Shown piece by piece: positions 7,539 through 15,209 of a stretch of DNA of 64,000 nucleotides. Within the stretch, counting starts at the first letter, position 1; each line of letters opens with the position of its first letter. Source of the stretch: Variovorax paradoxus (GTDB taxonomy: Bacteria > Pseudomonadota > Gammaproteobacteria > Burkholderiales > Burkholderiaceae_C); the NCBI RefSeq assembly GCF_018614915.1, contig NZ_JAGGNU010000028.1:1-64000 (forward strand). Direction: 5' to 3'. A program made the position numbers and the translations under genes. Under the pieces are notes generated by a model that was not told the DNA's origin, did not search any database, and worked only from the letters and a program-made list of their open reading frames with translations.

Positions 7539-8530
7539 GCGCCGATCATCCGACGGTACTCCGCCTGGGTGGCGACCGGTCGACCCACCACGTCGGACAG
7601 CTTGGATGCCAGGCCATACGCCTGCACGTTGGATTCGATCCGATCGTCCCGGTGTGGCCAGAGCCAGTAGGTGTCTTCCATGCCGATGCGGATGTGCAGG
7701 CCCATCAACGCGGCCATGGTCGCGACGTACATCGCAGCGCGCCCGGCGGCACAGACCATCACCATCGCATCGGGATCGATGTCGCGGATCGCTGCCACCG
7801 AGCGCGTCAGCCCTTCGATCATCTGGCGCGGGTTGTCCATCGGGCTGCAGCCGGGGAGGGCAGGCAGCACCAGCCACACCGCAGGTGTCTTGATCAGGCC
7901 GCTTTGGATCAGGAAGCGATTGGCATTGGACACATCGCCATCGGTGTAGACGGCAATCTCCGGCACCGAGCCGGATTCCGCGATGAGGCGCGTCTTCTCC
8001 ATCAAGATCGGGGCCGGCTTGGCGAAGAGCGAATCGCCGATGTACGTGGCCGTGGCGTTGACCGGGGCGGCATCGAGCAGCTTGGAATCGAGCACCCGCT
8101 TCATCTCGTCCCACTCGCCCTCGAGGGCGGGCACGAGGCAGCCGTCCACCGCGAGCTGAGGGTGCCGCTCCTTCAACGGTTCGATGACGGACCGGAAACG
8201 CTCGAGCGAGACGACGTTGAAGCCCTGGTCGTCGCGCACGTGGATGTGGACGGTGCTGGCGCCGGCATCGAGCACCTGCATCGCCGAATCACGGATTGCA
8301 TCGGTGGTCAGCGGCTGGTTCGGGTTCTGATCGTGACGGAAGAACGCGCCGGTGATGGCGACCGACACCGCCAGCTTCTCCGGAATCTTCCAGGGCACAG
8401 ACACGGGCGCGTCATGCAGGGCGGAGGTTTCGAGGCTGAGGATCTGCGGCGCGCCGTAGGGCCGCCAGATCATCTTGTTCTTCTCGCGGGCGACGCCCGC
8501 TTGCACTCGATCCCAGTGGATCTTCGTCAT
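7535..8530 (-). CDS. beta-keto acid cleavage enzyme (BKACE, DUF849 family)
   Basis: 331 residues. Zn ligands of the family are visible: His95 and His97 in TVHIHVRD and Glu285 in IRIGMEDT, on a TIM-barrel scaffold. AVSVAITGAF opens the first strand. Known members (Kce, 3-keto-5-aminohexanoate cleavage enzyme) condense a beta-keto acid with acetyl-CoA, giving acetoacetate and a new CoA thioester. An N-terminal extension of about 45 residues (MIWRPYGAPQILSLET) is longer than in Kce. The stop overlaps the start of the ligase gene. In context it probably cleaves a beta-keto acid produced after ring opening. The specific substrate group is unknown. Confidence 0.88.
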   Translation of the reverse strand: MTKIHWDRVQAGVAREKNKMIWRPYGAPQILSLETSALHDAPVSVPWKIPEKLAVSVAITGAFFRHDQNPNQPLTTDAIRDSAMQVLDAGASTVHIHVRDDQGFNVVSLERFRSVIEPLKERHPQLAVDGCLVPALEGEWDEMKRVLDSKLLDAAPVNATATYIGDSLFAKPAPILMEKTRLIAESGSVPEIAVYTDGDVSNANRFLIQSGLIKTPAVWLVLPALPGCSPMDNPRQMIEGLTRSVAAIRDIDPDAMVMVCAAGRAAMYVATMAALMGLHIRIGMEDTYWLWPHRDDRIESNVQAYGLASKLSDVVGRPVATQAEYRRMIGA

Positions 8531-8569
8531 CGTATGCTCCTTTTGATGTGTGAGGGGTTTGATCGCTGC

Positions 8570-9091
8570 TCAGCAACAGGCACAGGCAGCGCCATCGGGC
8601 GACCAGCGGGGCTTCATCGCGTGCACCAGCGCCTTTGCCCATGGCTGAACCTGAGCTCGCCGTGCCGGCGACACACCGCGCTCGCGCGCGATGATCGCGA
8701 CGTGCCGCGTGTCGATCAGCCCATGCGGGCGAGCGAGCCTGGGCGCTGCGCCGTACGACGCAGCGGGTACGACGACGTCGAGTTCGGTGCCGGGCGGTGG
8801 CGGCGTCACCAGCATCCACGCCACAAGTTCGACAGTCACGTCGAGCGCCCATGCGAAAGGGCCGGGCTGCGAGAAGCCGAGTCGACGCACGCGCAGCACG
8901 GAGGGCATTGAACGACCGGTCCGCACGTGCGGCGGCAGTTCGCTCGAGGTCAAGGGCTCGATGGCGTGAACTACCAGCCGCGACTCGTCGGTAAGCTGGA
9001 TCCGCGCCTGCTCAAAGGCCGTCAGCAACGCGCGGCGTTCGGCTGCGGGCATGCCGGGACTCGGGTGAAGGGTGCACTCCATCATGACCAC
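8570..9091 (-). CDS. hypothetical protein, unrecognised
   Basis: Up to 173 residues from a GTG; ATG codons at the third and fourth positions (MMECTLHPSPGMPAAERRA) are equally likely starts, and no good ribosome site separates them. No family recognised. The protein has no signal peptide or membrane helix, a Pro-rich turn (LVTPPPPGTELDV), a His/Arg segment, and ends in a Cys-rich tail ACACC that could hold a metal or be non-essential. It lies between the BKACE and hydrolase genes on the same strand with about 130 bases before it, so it is probably part of the pathway operon. Confidence 0.5.
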   Translation of the reverse strand: MVMMECTLHPSPGMPAAERRALLTAFEQARIQLTDESRLVVHAIEPLTSSELPPHVRTGRSMPSVLRVRRLGFSQPGPFAWALDVTVELVAWMLVTPPPPGTELDVVVPAASYGAAPRLARPHGLIDTRHVAIIARERGVSPARRAQVQPWAKALVHAMKPRWSPDGAACACC

Positions 9092-9219
9092 ACACGCAGC
9101 GCGAGGATGGGGGCCCGCATGCTGAGACCTGCTCGCCGGGCGCTGAACGCTTTGTTCATGGCAACACCTTTCCGCACCCCCACCCGGGGGCGTTGACAGT
9201 GGCTATCGTGGGACTGGAC

Positions 9220-9978
9220 TTACTCGGCCGCGCAGGCCGAAATCAGCGCAGCGGTGTAGGCTGGGCTTTCGAGGCCGGGATAGTGGCCGGCACCTTCGAT
9301 GCTGGTCAGCTTGGCCTGCGGGAACAGCGGCAGGACCTTCTGCTGCATGACCGCGGCCGTCAGCACGGGATCGTGCCCGCCGACGAACACCCGGACGTCG
9401 CCGGCGAACCCGCGCACTTCGCCGCTCACGTCTTCCTGCGTCCAGGCGGCAAGGTAGCGCTTGATCGCGTCTTTCGTGGCCGTCTGCATCGACAGCGAGG
9501 CGACATGGCGCGCGAAGCCCGCGCCGAGGCGGCCGCCGGTGACGGCTGCTGCACACTGCCCGCGCACTTCGGCGCTCTCGGCCGCGGCGCCGAAGAAGGC
9601 CGCGCCCTGCTCGTCGAGCGGGAACCCGTGCGCTGGAACCGAGCAGAGCAGCGTGAGCGACTGGAGCCGATTCTTCGCCTGCGGCTGAGAGGCGGCCCAT
9701 TGCGTCGCCTGGCCGCCCATCGAATTGCCCACTAGGTGATAAGCATTGAAGTCGAGGCGGTCGGCGAGTTCCAGGAGGTCGCGGCCCATTTCACGGATGC
9801 TGAACTCGCCCTGCATATCGCGCGACTTGCCGTAGCCGCGGAAATCCGGAAAGACGACAGTGAATCGCTCCGGGTCAAAGAACGGCATCATCGGCGCGTA
9901 GGTCTGGTGGTCGCACAGCCAGGTGTGCGCAGCGATGATGCGTGTCGAGCCGTGTCCGATCGAGGTATAGCCGAGCAT
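9220..9978 (-). CDS. alpha/beta hydrolase (enol-lactonase/meta-cleavage hydrolase type)
   Basis: 252 residues. ATG at 9978 follows AGGAGACAACC. Oxyanion-side region HTWLCDHQTYAPMMP, nucleophile elbow VGNSMGGQ (Ser), acid in VGGHDPVLT (Asp) and catalytic His in GAGHYPGLE give a complete Ser-Asp-His triad. The size and the FPDFRGYGKS segment are like 3-oxoadipate enol-lactonases and C-C bond hydrolases. It is cytoplasmic (no signal). Located in the BKACE operon between tautomerase and BKACE genes, it could open a lactone or cleave a C-C bond of the same substrate. The reaction is not determined by sequence. Confidence 0.85.
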   Translation of the reverse strand: MLGYTSIGHGSTRIIAAHTWLCDHQTYAPMMPFFDPERFTVVFPDFRGYGKSRDMQGEFSIREMGRDLLELADRLDFNAYHLVGNSMGGQATQWAASQPQAKNRLQSLTLLCSVPAHGFPLDEQGAAFFGAAAESAEVRGQCAAAVTGGRLGAGFARHVASLSMQTATKDAIKRYLAAWTQEDVSGEVRGFAGDVRVFVGGHDPVLTAAVMQQKVLPLFPQAKLTSIEGAGHYPGLESPAYTAALISACAAE

Positions 9979-10005
9979 GGTTGTCTCCTGTTTGCAAACT
10001 GCAGT

Positions 10006-10464
10006 TCAGTCCAGCGGCGTGTCGTTGTGGGTCTGGATGTCGCCGAGACAGCTGAGATAGCCCGAGGGCGCGAACGGAACACCGCCTATTCCCCAATTGC
10101 TTCGTGGCAGATCGTTGAACAAGCACCAGATCCGCGACGCATTGGCGTGGTCGTGGGGGGAACCTTCGGCCTCGAGCGTGATGCGGACCAGGTCGCGCAT
10201 CACGCCCTGCTTGGCGCGGTCGTCCATCAATCCCTCAATGGTCGACACCGTGAACCGGTAGCGCCCCTTGCTCGGAGGCACGCCACCAATGACCAGGTGG
10301 TCTTCGGGAAACTCTCGTGCGAAGGTCCATGCCACCTGACGCGCGGCATCGGTGTCAGGGATCTTCTCCCACCACATCAGCACCTTGGTCGCCCGGTGCA
10401 GCAAGGCCTTGAGCTTGGGCGCAGGCAGCGCGCCGCTCGAGTAAGACAGTTCGATCATCGGCAT
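10006..10464 (-). CDS. tautomerase superfamily protein, fused cis-CaaD-like form
   Basis: The start at 10464 (MPMIEL) is preferred over the one 15 bases upstream. It has GGAG at the right distance and it puts Pro immediately after Met, the catalytic N-terminal proline of the tautomerase superfamily. The 152 residues are about twice the 4-oxalocrotonate tautomerase subunit, as in cis-3-chloroacrylic acid dehalogenase: two beta-alpha-beta halves with LKALLHRATKVL and RVTLE-like strands (VMRDLVRITLEAEG). Such enzymes move double bonds or hydrate acrylates. Neighbours are an NTF2-like protein and a hydrolase in the same operon. The superfamily call is fairly firm; the subgroup call is an inference from length and N-terminus. 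Confidence 0.7.
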   Translation of the reverse strand: MPMIELSYSSGALPAPKLKALLHRATKVLMWWEKIPDTDAARQVAWTFAREFPEDHLVIGGVPPSKGRYRFTVSTIEGLMDDRAKQGVMRDLVRITLEAEGSPHDHANASRIWCLFNDLPRSNWGIGGVPFAPSGYLSCLGDIQTHNDTPLD

Positions 10465-10482
10465 GGAATGCTCCGGCAAGGG

Positions 10483-10911
10483 TCAGGAAGAGGCGCGCGA
10501 CGGGTGGATCGCCAAGCCTTCGATGGCGTCCCGACCTTTGGCCGTGTCGGCATAAATGCGGCCGTAGACGATCTTTCCGCCCTGGACCTCGAACAGGAAG
10601 CAGTGCTCGTTTTCCATCGTTCTGCCGCTCTTGGCCTTGGCCCGCGCGACCACCGGCACGACGACGTGCGAGCCGGCGTCCAGCACCGCATGCGCGTCGT
10701 AGTGGAAGTGGTCGTAGTAGTTGGTGTAAAGGTCGTCCCAGAACGCATTGAATTCGGCGAGACCCCGGAACGTTCCACCGTATGGAAGTGACTTCGGGAA
10801 CTCGAATACGAGGTCGGGCGAGAGCACGGTGCGCAGCGCCGACATCTGGTTCTTTTCGAAGCCCGTGAACGCGAGGCGACACGCTTCTATGACTGGCTGG
10901 TTGTTCGACAT
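10483..10911 (-). CDS. NTF2-like (SnoaL/limonene-epoxide-hydrolase fold) protein
   Basis: 142 residues beginning ATG after GGAACACCC. It has the small alpha+beta-barrel pattern: an N-terminal helix (VIEACRLAFTGFEKNQ), then LVFEFPKSLPYGGTFRGLAEFNAFWDD cut by strands, AVLDAGSHVVVPVVARAK, and the terminal GGKIVYGRIYADTAKG. Members are ketosteroid isomerase-like enzymes, polyketide cyclases or binding proteins. It is the second gene of the operon, 13 bases after the TetR gene and 18 bases before the tautomerase start. Probably an isomerase or hydratase acting on the pathway intermediate. The catalytic residues cannot be assigned here. Confidence 0.75.
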   Translation of the reverse strand: MSNNQPVIEACRLAFTGFEKNQMSALRTVLSPDLVFEFPKSLPYGGTFRGLAEFNAFWDDLYTNYYDHFHYDAHAVLDAGSHVVVPVVARAKAKSGRTMENEHCFLFEVQGGKIVYGRIYADTAKGRDAIEGLAIHPSRASS

Positions 10912-10924
10912 GGGTGTTCCTCTT

Positions 10925-11533
10925 TCAGCGTAGGATGAACGTGAAAATCAGGTTGCGCGCGGTCTCCAGCGGCTCGATGGATCGGTCGACCTTCATCCGC
11001 AGGATCGCCCCCTCCCAGCTGTTCAGGACGAAGTCCGCCAGCGTGCCGGCATCTGCCTTGGCCTGCGCCTGCAGTTGGCCCGTTGCCTGGGCCTGCTCGA
11101 TGCATTCGCGCAGCAGCAACGCCCACTCGTCAAAGCGACCGGCAAGTCGGCCGCGCACGAGCTCTTCGGAATCCGCGAGTTCGAGGGTCATGTTGCCCAT
11201 CAAGCACCCCTTCTTGCCCCCGGTCGCCGTGAAGAATGCGATGCGCTCGTCGAAGTAGTTGTGCAGTCGTTGCAGCGCGGGCGTGGTGGTGTCGAGCAGG
11301 AAATGGCGCAGCTTCACAAGGTGACGTTCGAAGTAGCAGTCAACCACCTCGGCGCCGAAGGCCTGCTTGCTCTCGAAATGGTTGTAGAAGGAGCCCTTGG
11401 GTACGCTCGCGGTCTTCGCGATCATGTCCACGCCGGTTGCGTGGAAACCGTGGGCGTGGAACTCAGCGAGTCCGGCGTCGAGCAGCTTGCGCCGGGTGGC
11501 GCTTTCGTTGGGATTGCCTTTGGGGCGTGGCAT
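10925..11533 (-). CDS. TetR family transcriptional regulator, head of the BKACE operon
   Basis: 202 residues. The start MPRPKGNPNES at 11533 gives a helix-turn-helix over residues about 12-58 (LLDAGLAEFHAHGFHATGVD then VPKGSFYNHFESKQAF), typical of TetR. The C-terminal half (TGGKKGCLMGNMTLELAD) resembles the ligand-binding domain of the AcuR/NemR-like branch. It is the first gene of a co-directional series that runs to 1.4 kb, with only 13 bases before the next gene. With the palindrome GACCGGTC 30 bases upstream, this predicts an autoregulated repressor released by a pathway metabolite. Confidence 0.88.
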   Translation of the reverse strand: MPRPKGNPNESATRRKLLDAGLAEFHAHGFHATGVDMIAKTASVPKGSFYNHFESKQAFGAEVVDCYFERHLVKLRHFLLDTTTPALQRLHNYFDERIAFFTATGGKKGCLMGNMTLELADSEELVRGRLAGRFDEWALLLRECIEQAQATGQLQAQAKADAGTLADFVLNSWEGAILRMKVDRSIEPLETARNLIFTFILR

Positions 11534-11556
11534 GTTGGTGACCTTTCGATGGTTTG

Positions 11557-11578
11557 AAGTATGACCGGTCGTCTTAAG
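11557..11578. promoter_or_regulatory. putative TetR operator upstream of the BKACE operon
   Basis: GACCGGTC at 11563-11570 is a perfect 8-base palindrome, with weaker symmetry outside (AT on one side, GT on the other). It lies 29 bases before the TetR start codon. On the minus strand, CATACT directly after it is a fair -10 element, so a bound repressor would cover the promoter. Palindromes built on GACC...GGTC are common for TetR proteins. That this TetR protein binds here is inference. Confidence 0.55.
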
Positions 11579-12099
11579 AATAAAAATACGGACAAACCCT
11601 CGCTGAAGCGGCCGATTCGATATGGCGCAAAGCAGTCGACGATGCAGGTGTGGGGGTGAATCTGCGACGCGGGCAAAACGTTCACGCGAAGGTTCCCTAT
11701 CGTCACCAACAGGGGCACTCGTGGAGTGGTAGGGGGCCATGCCTGCGCTGGCTCAAAGAGGCGATCGAAGCTGGTCAAGCGCTGGAACAGTTGGCCGCTT
11801 GAAGCGCAGCTGAGCTGTTCCAGAGCTTGACGAGTCCTCAAAGAGTGGAATGCATCTGCGTGACCGGACCGCGGGATGCGAATGCTTTGAGACAGAACAA
11901 GCGGCCGCTTCGCAGCGCGAGCAAACCACGTGCAGCATGCGCGCGAAGCGCACTGGCAAACCCCAGTTCTCGAGGCGCCCCATCTTTTTGGACGGTCACT
12001 TTGCTGTGACCCGCGGACACTGCGGGCGCGTCGACCTTTGACCATTGAGTGCCCCTCGCCAAACATGCGAAGGCCTCGAACTGCTTACGGCGCTTCAGG
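11579..12099. other. region without a recognisable gene
   Basis: Open frames here are made of Arg-, Ser- and Cys-rich sequence without start signals or family motifs on either strand. A stretch near 11740-11830 has a locally repeated tcaaag/agcgctgga texture but no clean repeat. The region separates the TetR promoter from an IS6-family fragment and is best read as decayed DNA. Confidence 0.5.
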
Positions 12100-12408
12100 C
12101 CGCGGACGGCTTGAGCAAAGCGCCGGCAGGAATCTCCCCATGCTTCACATAGGTCTCGTCGACGCGCCAAGAACGACTGGCCTTGTGGGCGAAACGATCC
12201 CAGCGCTTTCGAACGCGGGCACGAAGCGCTGCACCCATCGCATGATGGTGGTGTGGGCCAACGCGAGGCCGCGCTCGGCCATCATCTCCACCAGGTCACG
12301 CAGGCTCAGCTTGAAGCGCAGGTACCAGCGGAAGCACAGGACGATGACCTCACGCTCGAAGTGCCGGCCCTTAAACAGTTCGTCCATGCTTTGCAGCCTC
12401 TGCGCCAT
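12100..12408 (-). pseudogene. IS6-family transposase, N-terminal fragment
   Basis: The start at 12408 opens MDELFKGRHFEREVIVLC, then WYLRFKLSLRDLVEMMAERG and HTTIMRWVQRFVPAFE, which is the IS6/IS26/IS6100 transposase beginning with its helix-turn-helix. The frame then shifts near 12205 and goes on as RWDRFAHKASRSWRVDETYVK, which includes the first catalytic Asp (VDETY). It loses homology soon after, about 110 residues in, before the second Asp and the Glu of the DDE triad. The element is therefore dead in itself. Its terminal repeat is kept on the upstream side (12451-12465). Confidence 0.85.
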
Positions 12409-12450
12409 CGATCCACCGTCAAGTCAAAACCCAAGCCTACCGGAAGAACG

Positions 12451-12465
12451 GTTTGCACCAGAGCC
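12451..12465 (-). repeat. IS6-family terminal inverted repeat (single end)
   Basis: Read on the minus strand the bases are GGCTCTGGTGCAAAC, close to the GGCTCTGTTGCAAA ends of IS6100-type elements and correctly oriented 43 bases upstream of the transposase start. The matching opposite end was not found, as expected for the truncated element. The repeat ends 7 bases from the stop codon of the cupin gene, so this is the scar of an insertion just behind that gene. Confidence 0.75.
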
Positions 12466-12472
12466 CTCTCGT

Positions 12473-13336
12473 CTACGTCGCGACGTTCTCTGGCATGGGG
12501 TATTCGTCGGCGTTACAGACGATGCCTCGCTTCGAAAAATCCATGCGCGGCGGAGCGAAGATGTCAATCAGTCGCCCGACCTCGGATCCAACGTTGCGGC
12601 TCGTATGCACCACTTTCGGCGGAACGACCAGCAGCGAGGGACTTCCCATCTCAGGATGTTCGTCCTCACGCCACATCTGCATATCGGGGCCCCAGGGATA
12701 GCGCAGGTGATGGACGTAGGCGCCCTCCAGCGCAAGGGAGCCCTGCTCGAAGTCGGCATGACTGTGAGGACTGAGCTTATGCACGTCGCGCGCCACCATC
12801 CGCGGCATCAAGGCGTTCACCATCAGCTTGGTACTGCGAAAGATTCGCATCGTCGTGTCAGCCTTGACGTAGTCGGGCAGGTGGTAGTTGCGCAACTTGA
12901 AGCCTGCGAGCGGATCGGGCCAAGCCACAAGGGGTGCCGTGTCGGGGTTCGGGGTGGCATAGGCTGCTGCGTTGTCGGCCATCGCCGCAAGATCTGCGGC
13001 ATCGGTCGAGAAAATGCGCGCCACCAGTCCACTGCCGCGAATCTCGACGTGCGTGACACCGGGCGGCAGGATGCTCAAGCTGTCGGATTGCGCTTCCAGC
13101 ACGTCGTTGCCGGCGACGAGCCTGGCCGACAAGCCGGCCGTCTCGGGCAGAAGCAACATGTACTCATCTGGATTGTCGCGCGAGAGGCGGTCGCCGTCGG
13201 CGACACGCGAGACGGCAACGACGAAGTTCGCGCCGCGCGTTACCCAGCTTTGCGCTGTGGTGTCGCCTTCGAGGTGGCGCGGTTTCGTCGCGTGGTGTCG
13301 AGCGGTGGTGGCGATCTGGGAAGCAAGAAGTGACAT
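12473..13336 (-). CDS. cupin-fold protein (two-part, about 287 aa)
   Basis: Start ATG at 13336 behind AAGGAATATTGATC. It has a bicupin-like arrangement: the first barrel, about 45-130 (YMLLLPETAGLSARLVAG, SLSILPPGVTHVEIRGSG), looks metal-poor. The second, about 185-270, carries metal-type residues in HKLSPHSHADFEQGSLALEG and VVPPKVVHTSRNVG (His, His, Glu, His). Such proteins are isomerases, dioxygenases or sugar-binding sensors. It is the last gene of a minus-strand set with an HpaI-type aldolase and a Bug receptor, so a role on a hydroxy- or keto-acid is likely. The reaction is unknown. Confidence 0.75.
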   Translation of the reverse strand: MSLLASQIATTARHHATKPRHLEGDTTAQSWVTRGANFVVAVSRVADGDRLSRDNPDEYMLLLPETAGLSARLVAGNDVLEAQSDSLSILPPGVTHVEIRGSGLVARIFSTDAADLAAMADNAAAYATPNPDTAPLVAWPDPLAGFKLRNYHLPDYVKADTTMRIFRSTKLMVNALMPRMVARDVHKLSPHSHADFEQGSLALEGAYVHHLRYPWGPDMQMWREDEHPEMGSPSLLVVPPKVVHTSRNVGSEVGRLIDIFAPPRMDFSKRGIVCNADEYPMPENVAT

Positions 13337-13358
13337 GATCAATATTCCTTGAGAGGGT

Positions 13359-14096
13359 TCAGACGGCCACCTGCGGCCGCGCAATGGCCTGCACCGCCTG
13401 TCGCAACAGGGTCTGGTCGGACGACACGACGAACCAGTTGGCGCCGTCTGCCATGAACTGCTCGCGTTCGGTCGTGCTGCCTACATGCATGCCAGCCAGC
13501 TTGCCAGCTTCGGTGGCCGCCCGCAGCGTGGAGCGCGCGGCTTCCACGACCTCAGGGGCACGCGGATCGTCGAGCCCCATCGAGAGCGCCAGGTCGGCCC
13601 GGCCAACGAAGAGCCCTGCAACACCGGGCACGGCGGCAATCGCCTGCGCCTCCTCGACGGCCTGTGCGCTCTCGATCTGGCAAATGATCTGTGCCTGGTC
13701 GCCCAGGCGCAGCGCTTCCTTCATGCCCAGGCTGGCGTAGCCGGCAAAGCGCGGGCCACCCGAATAACCTCGCTTGCCGCCGAGGTAGCGCGCCATAGCC
13801 ACCACTTCCCGCGCCTGCTCGGCCGAATCGACATGCGGCACCAACAGGCCCGCGGCGCCGATGTCCAGACATGAGAGCACCACGGCCGGGTTGATCTCGG
13901 GAATGCGGATGAACACGGGCACGCGCGCGGCGCGTCCGGCGAGCACCATCAAGTCAAGCATGCCGCGGTCGAAGGGGGCATGCTCGGCATCGACCACGAC
14001 GAAGTCGATCGATGTGGTCCCGATGACTTCGATGATGTGCGGCGAACCGGTCTTGACGAAGGTGCCAATACGCAGATTGTCTTGTGGTTGCGTCAT
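13359..14096 (-). CDS. HpcH/HpaI family class II aldolase/citrate lyase-type protein
   Basis: 245 residues. Features of the HpaI (4-hydroxy-2-oxoheptane-1,7-dioate aldolase) family: IGTFVKTGSPHIIEVIG, then DFVVVDAEHAPFDRG (His base in EHAPF), RIPEINPAVVLSCLDIGAAG, QIICQIESAQAVEEAQAI (Glu metal ligand) and GLFVGRADLALSMGL (Asp metal ligand). It should cleave or form a C-C bond between pyruvate (or another short keto acid) and an aldehyde, with a divalent metal. It lies between the Bug receptor and cupin genes with short gaps (13 and 22 bases), so these three form an operon. Confidence 0.85.
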   Translation of the reverse strand: MTQPQDNLRIGTFVKTGSPHIIEVIGTTSIDFVVVDAEHAPFDRGMLDLMVLAGRAARVPVFIRIPEINPAVVLSCLDIGAAGLLVPHVDSAEQAREVVAMARYLGGKRGYSGGPRFAGYASLGMKEALRLGDQAQIICQIESAQAVEEAQAIAAVPGVAGLFVGRADLALSMGLDDPRAPEVVEAARSTLRAATEAGKLAGMHVGSTTEREQFMADGANWFVVSSDQTLLRQAVQAIARPQVAV

Positions 14097-14109
14097 GGTG
14101 AGAAATCTC

Positions 14110-15090
14110 TCAGTCAATCTGGATGTGGGCGGTTTCGATGACCTTCTTCCACTTGGCACTGTCCGCCGCCATGAGTTGGGCCAACTGCTGTGCGGTGCCG
14201 CCGATCGGCGTGGCACCGAACTGCGCAAGCTTGGCGAGCGCCTCGGGCGTGGCCAGGATGGCGTTGATTTCCTTGTTAAGGCGTTCGACCGTACTCGCAG
14301 GCATTCCTGCGGGTCCAACAACTGCGAACCATACGGTCGACTCGACGTTGATACCCTGCTCGATCGCCGTCGGAACGTTGGGCAAGGCTGCTGAGCGCTT
14401 GGTCGAGGTCACGGCCAACGCCTTGAGCTTGCCAGACTGAACATTGGCGACCAGTGAAGTGATCGGCATGCTCACTGCGTCGATCGTGCCGCCCAACACG
14501 TCGGTCATTGCGGGCGTATCGCCCTTGTAGGGAACGCTGAGCATGTCCACCTTGGCTTGCGCCTTGACCAGCTCAGCCGTCAGGTGGCCGAGCGTTCCGT
14601 TGCCCGGGTTGCCGACTGACAGCTTGCCGGGCTGCGTACGCGCCAGATCAATGAACTCCTTGAGTGTCGTCGCCTTGGCGGATGCCCCAACAGCGATCAT
14701 GACTGGAATCTCGCCGATGGCAGCGACTGGCGCGAGATTCTTGACGGGGTCAAACGGCAGAGACTTGTAAAGGTACTTGTTGTTGGCCAGCGGGCCGGAG
14801 GTGGATAAGGCCAAGGTGTAGCCATCGGGCGCGGCCTTGGCAGCCAGGTCTGTGCCGAGGTTGCCACCGGCGCCAGCTCGGTTGTCCACGATCACCGGCT
14901 TGCCAAGGCGCTCGCCAAGACGCAGTGCAATCAGCCGCGCCACGGCGTCTGTGCTGCCTCCTGCAGGGAACGGCACGATCAGTGTGATCGGTTTGGTGGG
15001 CCAAGAATCGGCCGCGAGCGCTGCGGGCGCAGCCGCGAAAGATGCCCAAAGTGCCACCGCGACGGCGACAGCTGTACGTCGTTTCATCAT
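14110..15090 (-). CDS. Bug family (TctC-like) periplasmic binding protein 3
   Basis: 326 residues. ATG at 15090 follows CAGGAGACATG. Clear Sec signal (MMKRRTAVAVAVALWASFAA, cleavage near ALAAD). Textbook family motifs: PITLIVPFPAGGSTDAVAR, VIVDNRAGAGGNLGTD, PDGYTLALST, SVPYKGDTPAMTDVLGGTI, and a C-terminal PASTVERLNKEINAILATPE. It is first in an operon with an HpaI-type aldolase and a cupin protein, so its ligand is probably the hydroxy- or keto-acid degraded by them. There is no TctAB here. An IclR gene lies just upstream on the same strand. Confidence 0.92.
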   Translation of the reverse strand: MMKRRTAVAVAVALWASFAAAPAALAADSWPTKPITLIVPFPAGGSTDAVARLIALRLGERLGKPVIVDNRAGAGGNLGTDLAAKAAPDGYTLALSTSGPLANNKYLYKSLPFDPVKNLAPVAAIGEIPVMIAVGASAKATTLKEFIDLARTQPGKLSVGNPGNGTLGHLTAELVKAQAKVDMLSVPYKGDTPAMTDVLGGTIDAVSMPITSLVANVQSGKLKALAVTSTKRSAALPNVPTAIEQGINVESTVWFAVVGPAGMPASTVERLNKEINAILATPEALAKLAQFGATPIGGTAQQLAQLMAADSAKWKKVIETAHIQID

Positions 15091-15209
15091 GTCTCCTGAG
15101 GTTCAAGCCCGGTGCCGAGGGGCACGCATAGCGCTCGATGGAGCGAATGATGTTTGACGTGAGCGCCTGCGCCAAGCTGCGATTCGGGACTTTCCGCGCG
15201 GAGAAAAGT

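Noticed and set aside
11838..12170. 110-codon minus-strand frame next to the IS6 fragment
   Set aside because: It begins inside the IS6 remnant in the wrong frame and shows no recognisable domain; considered decayed sequence.
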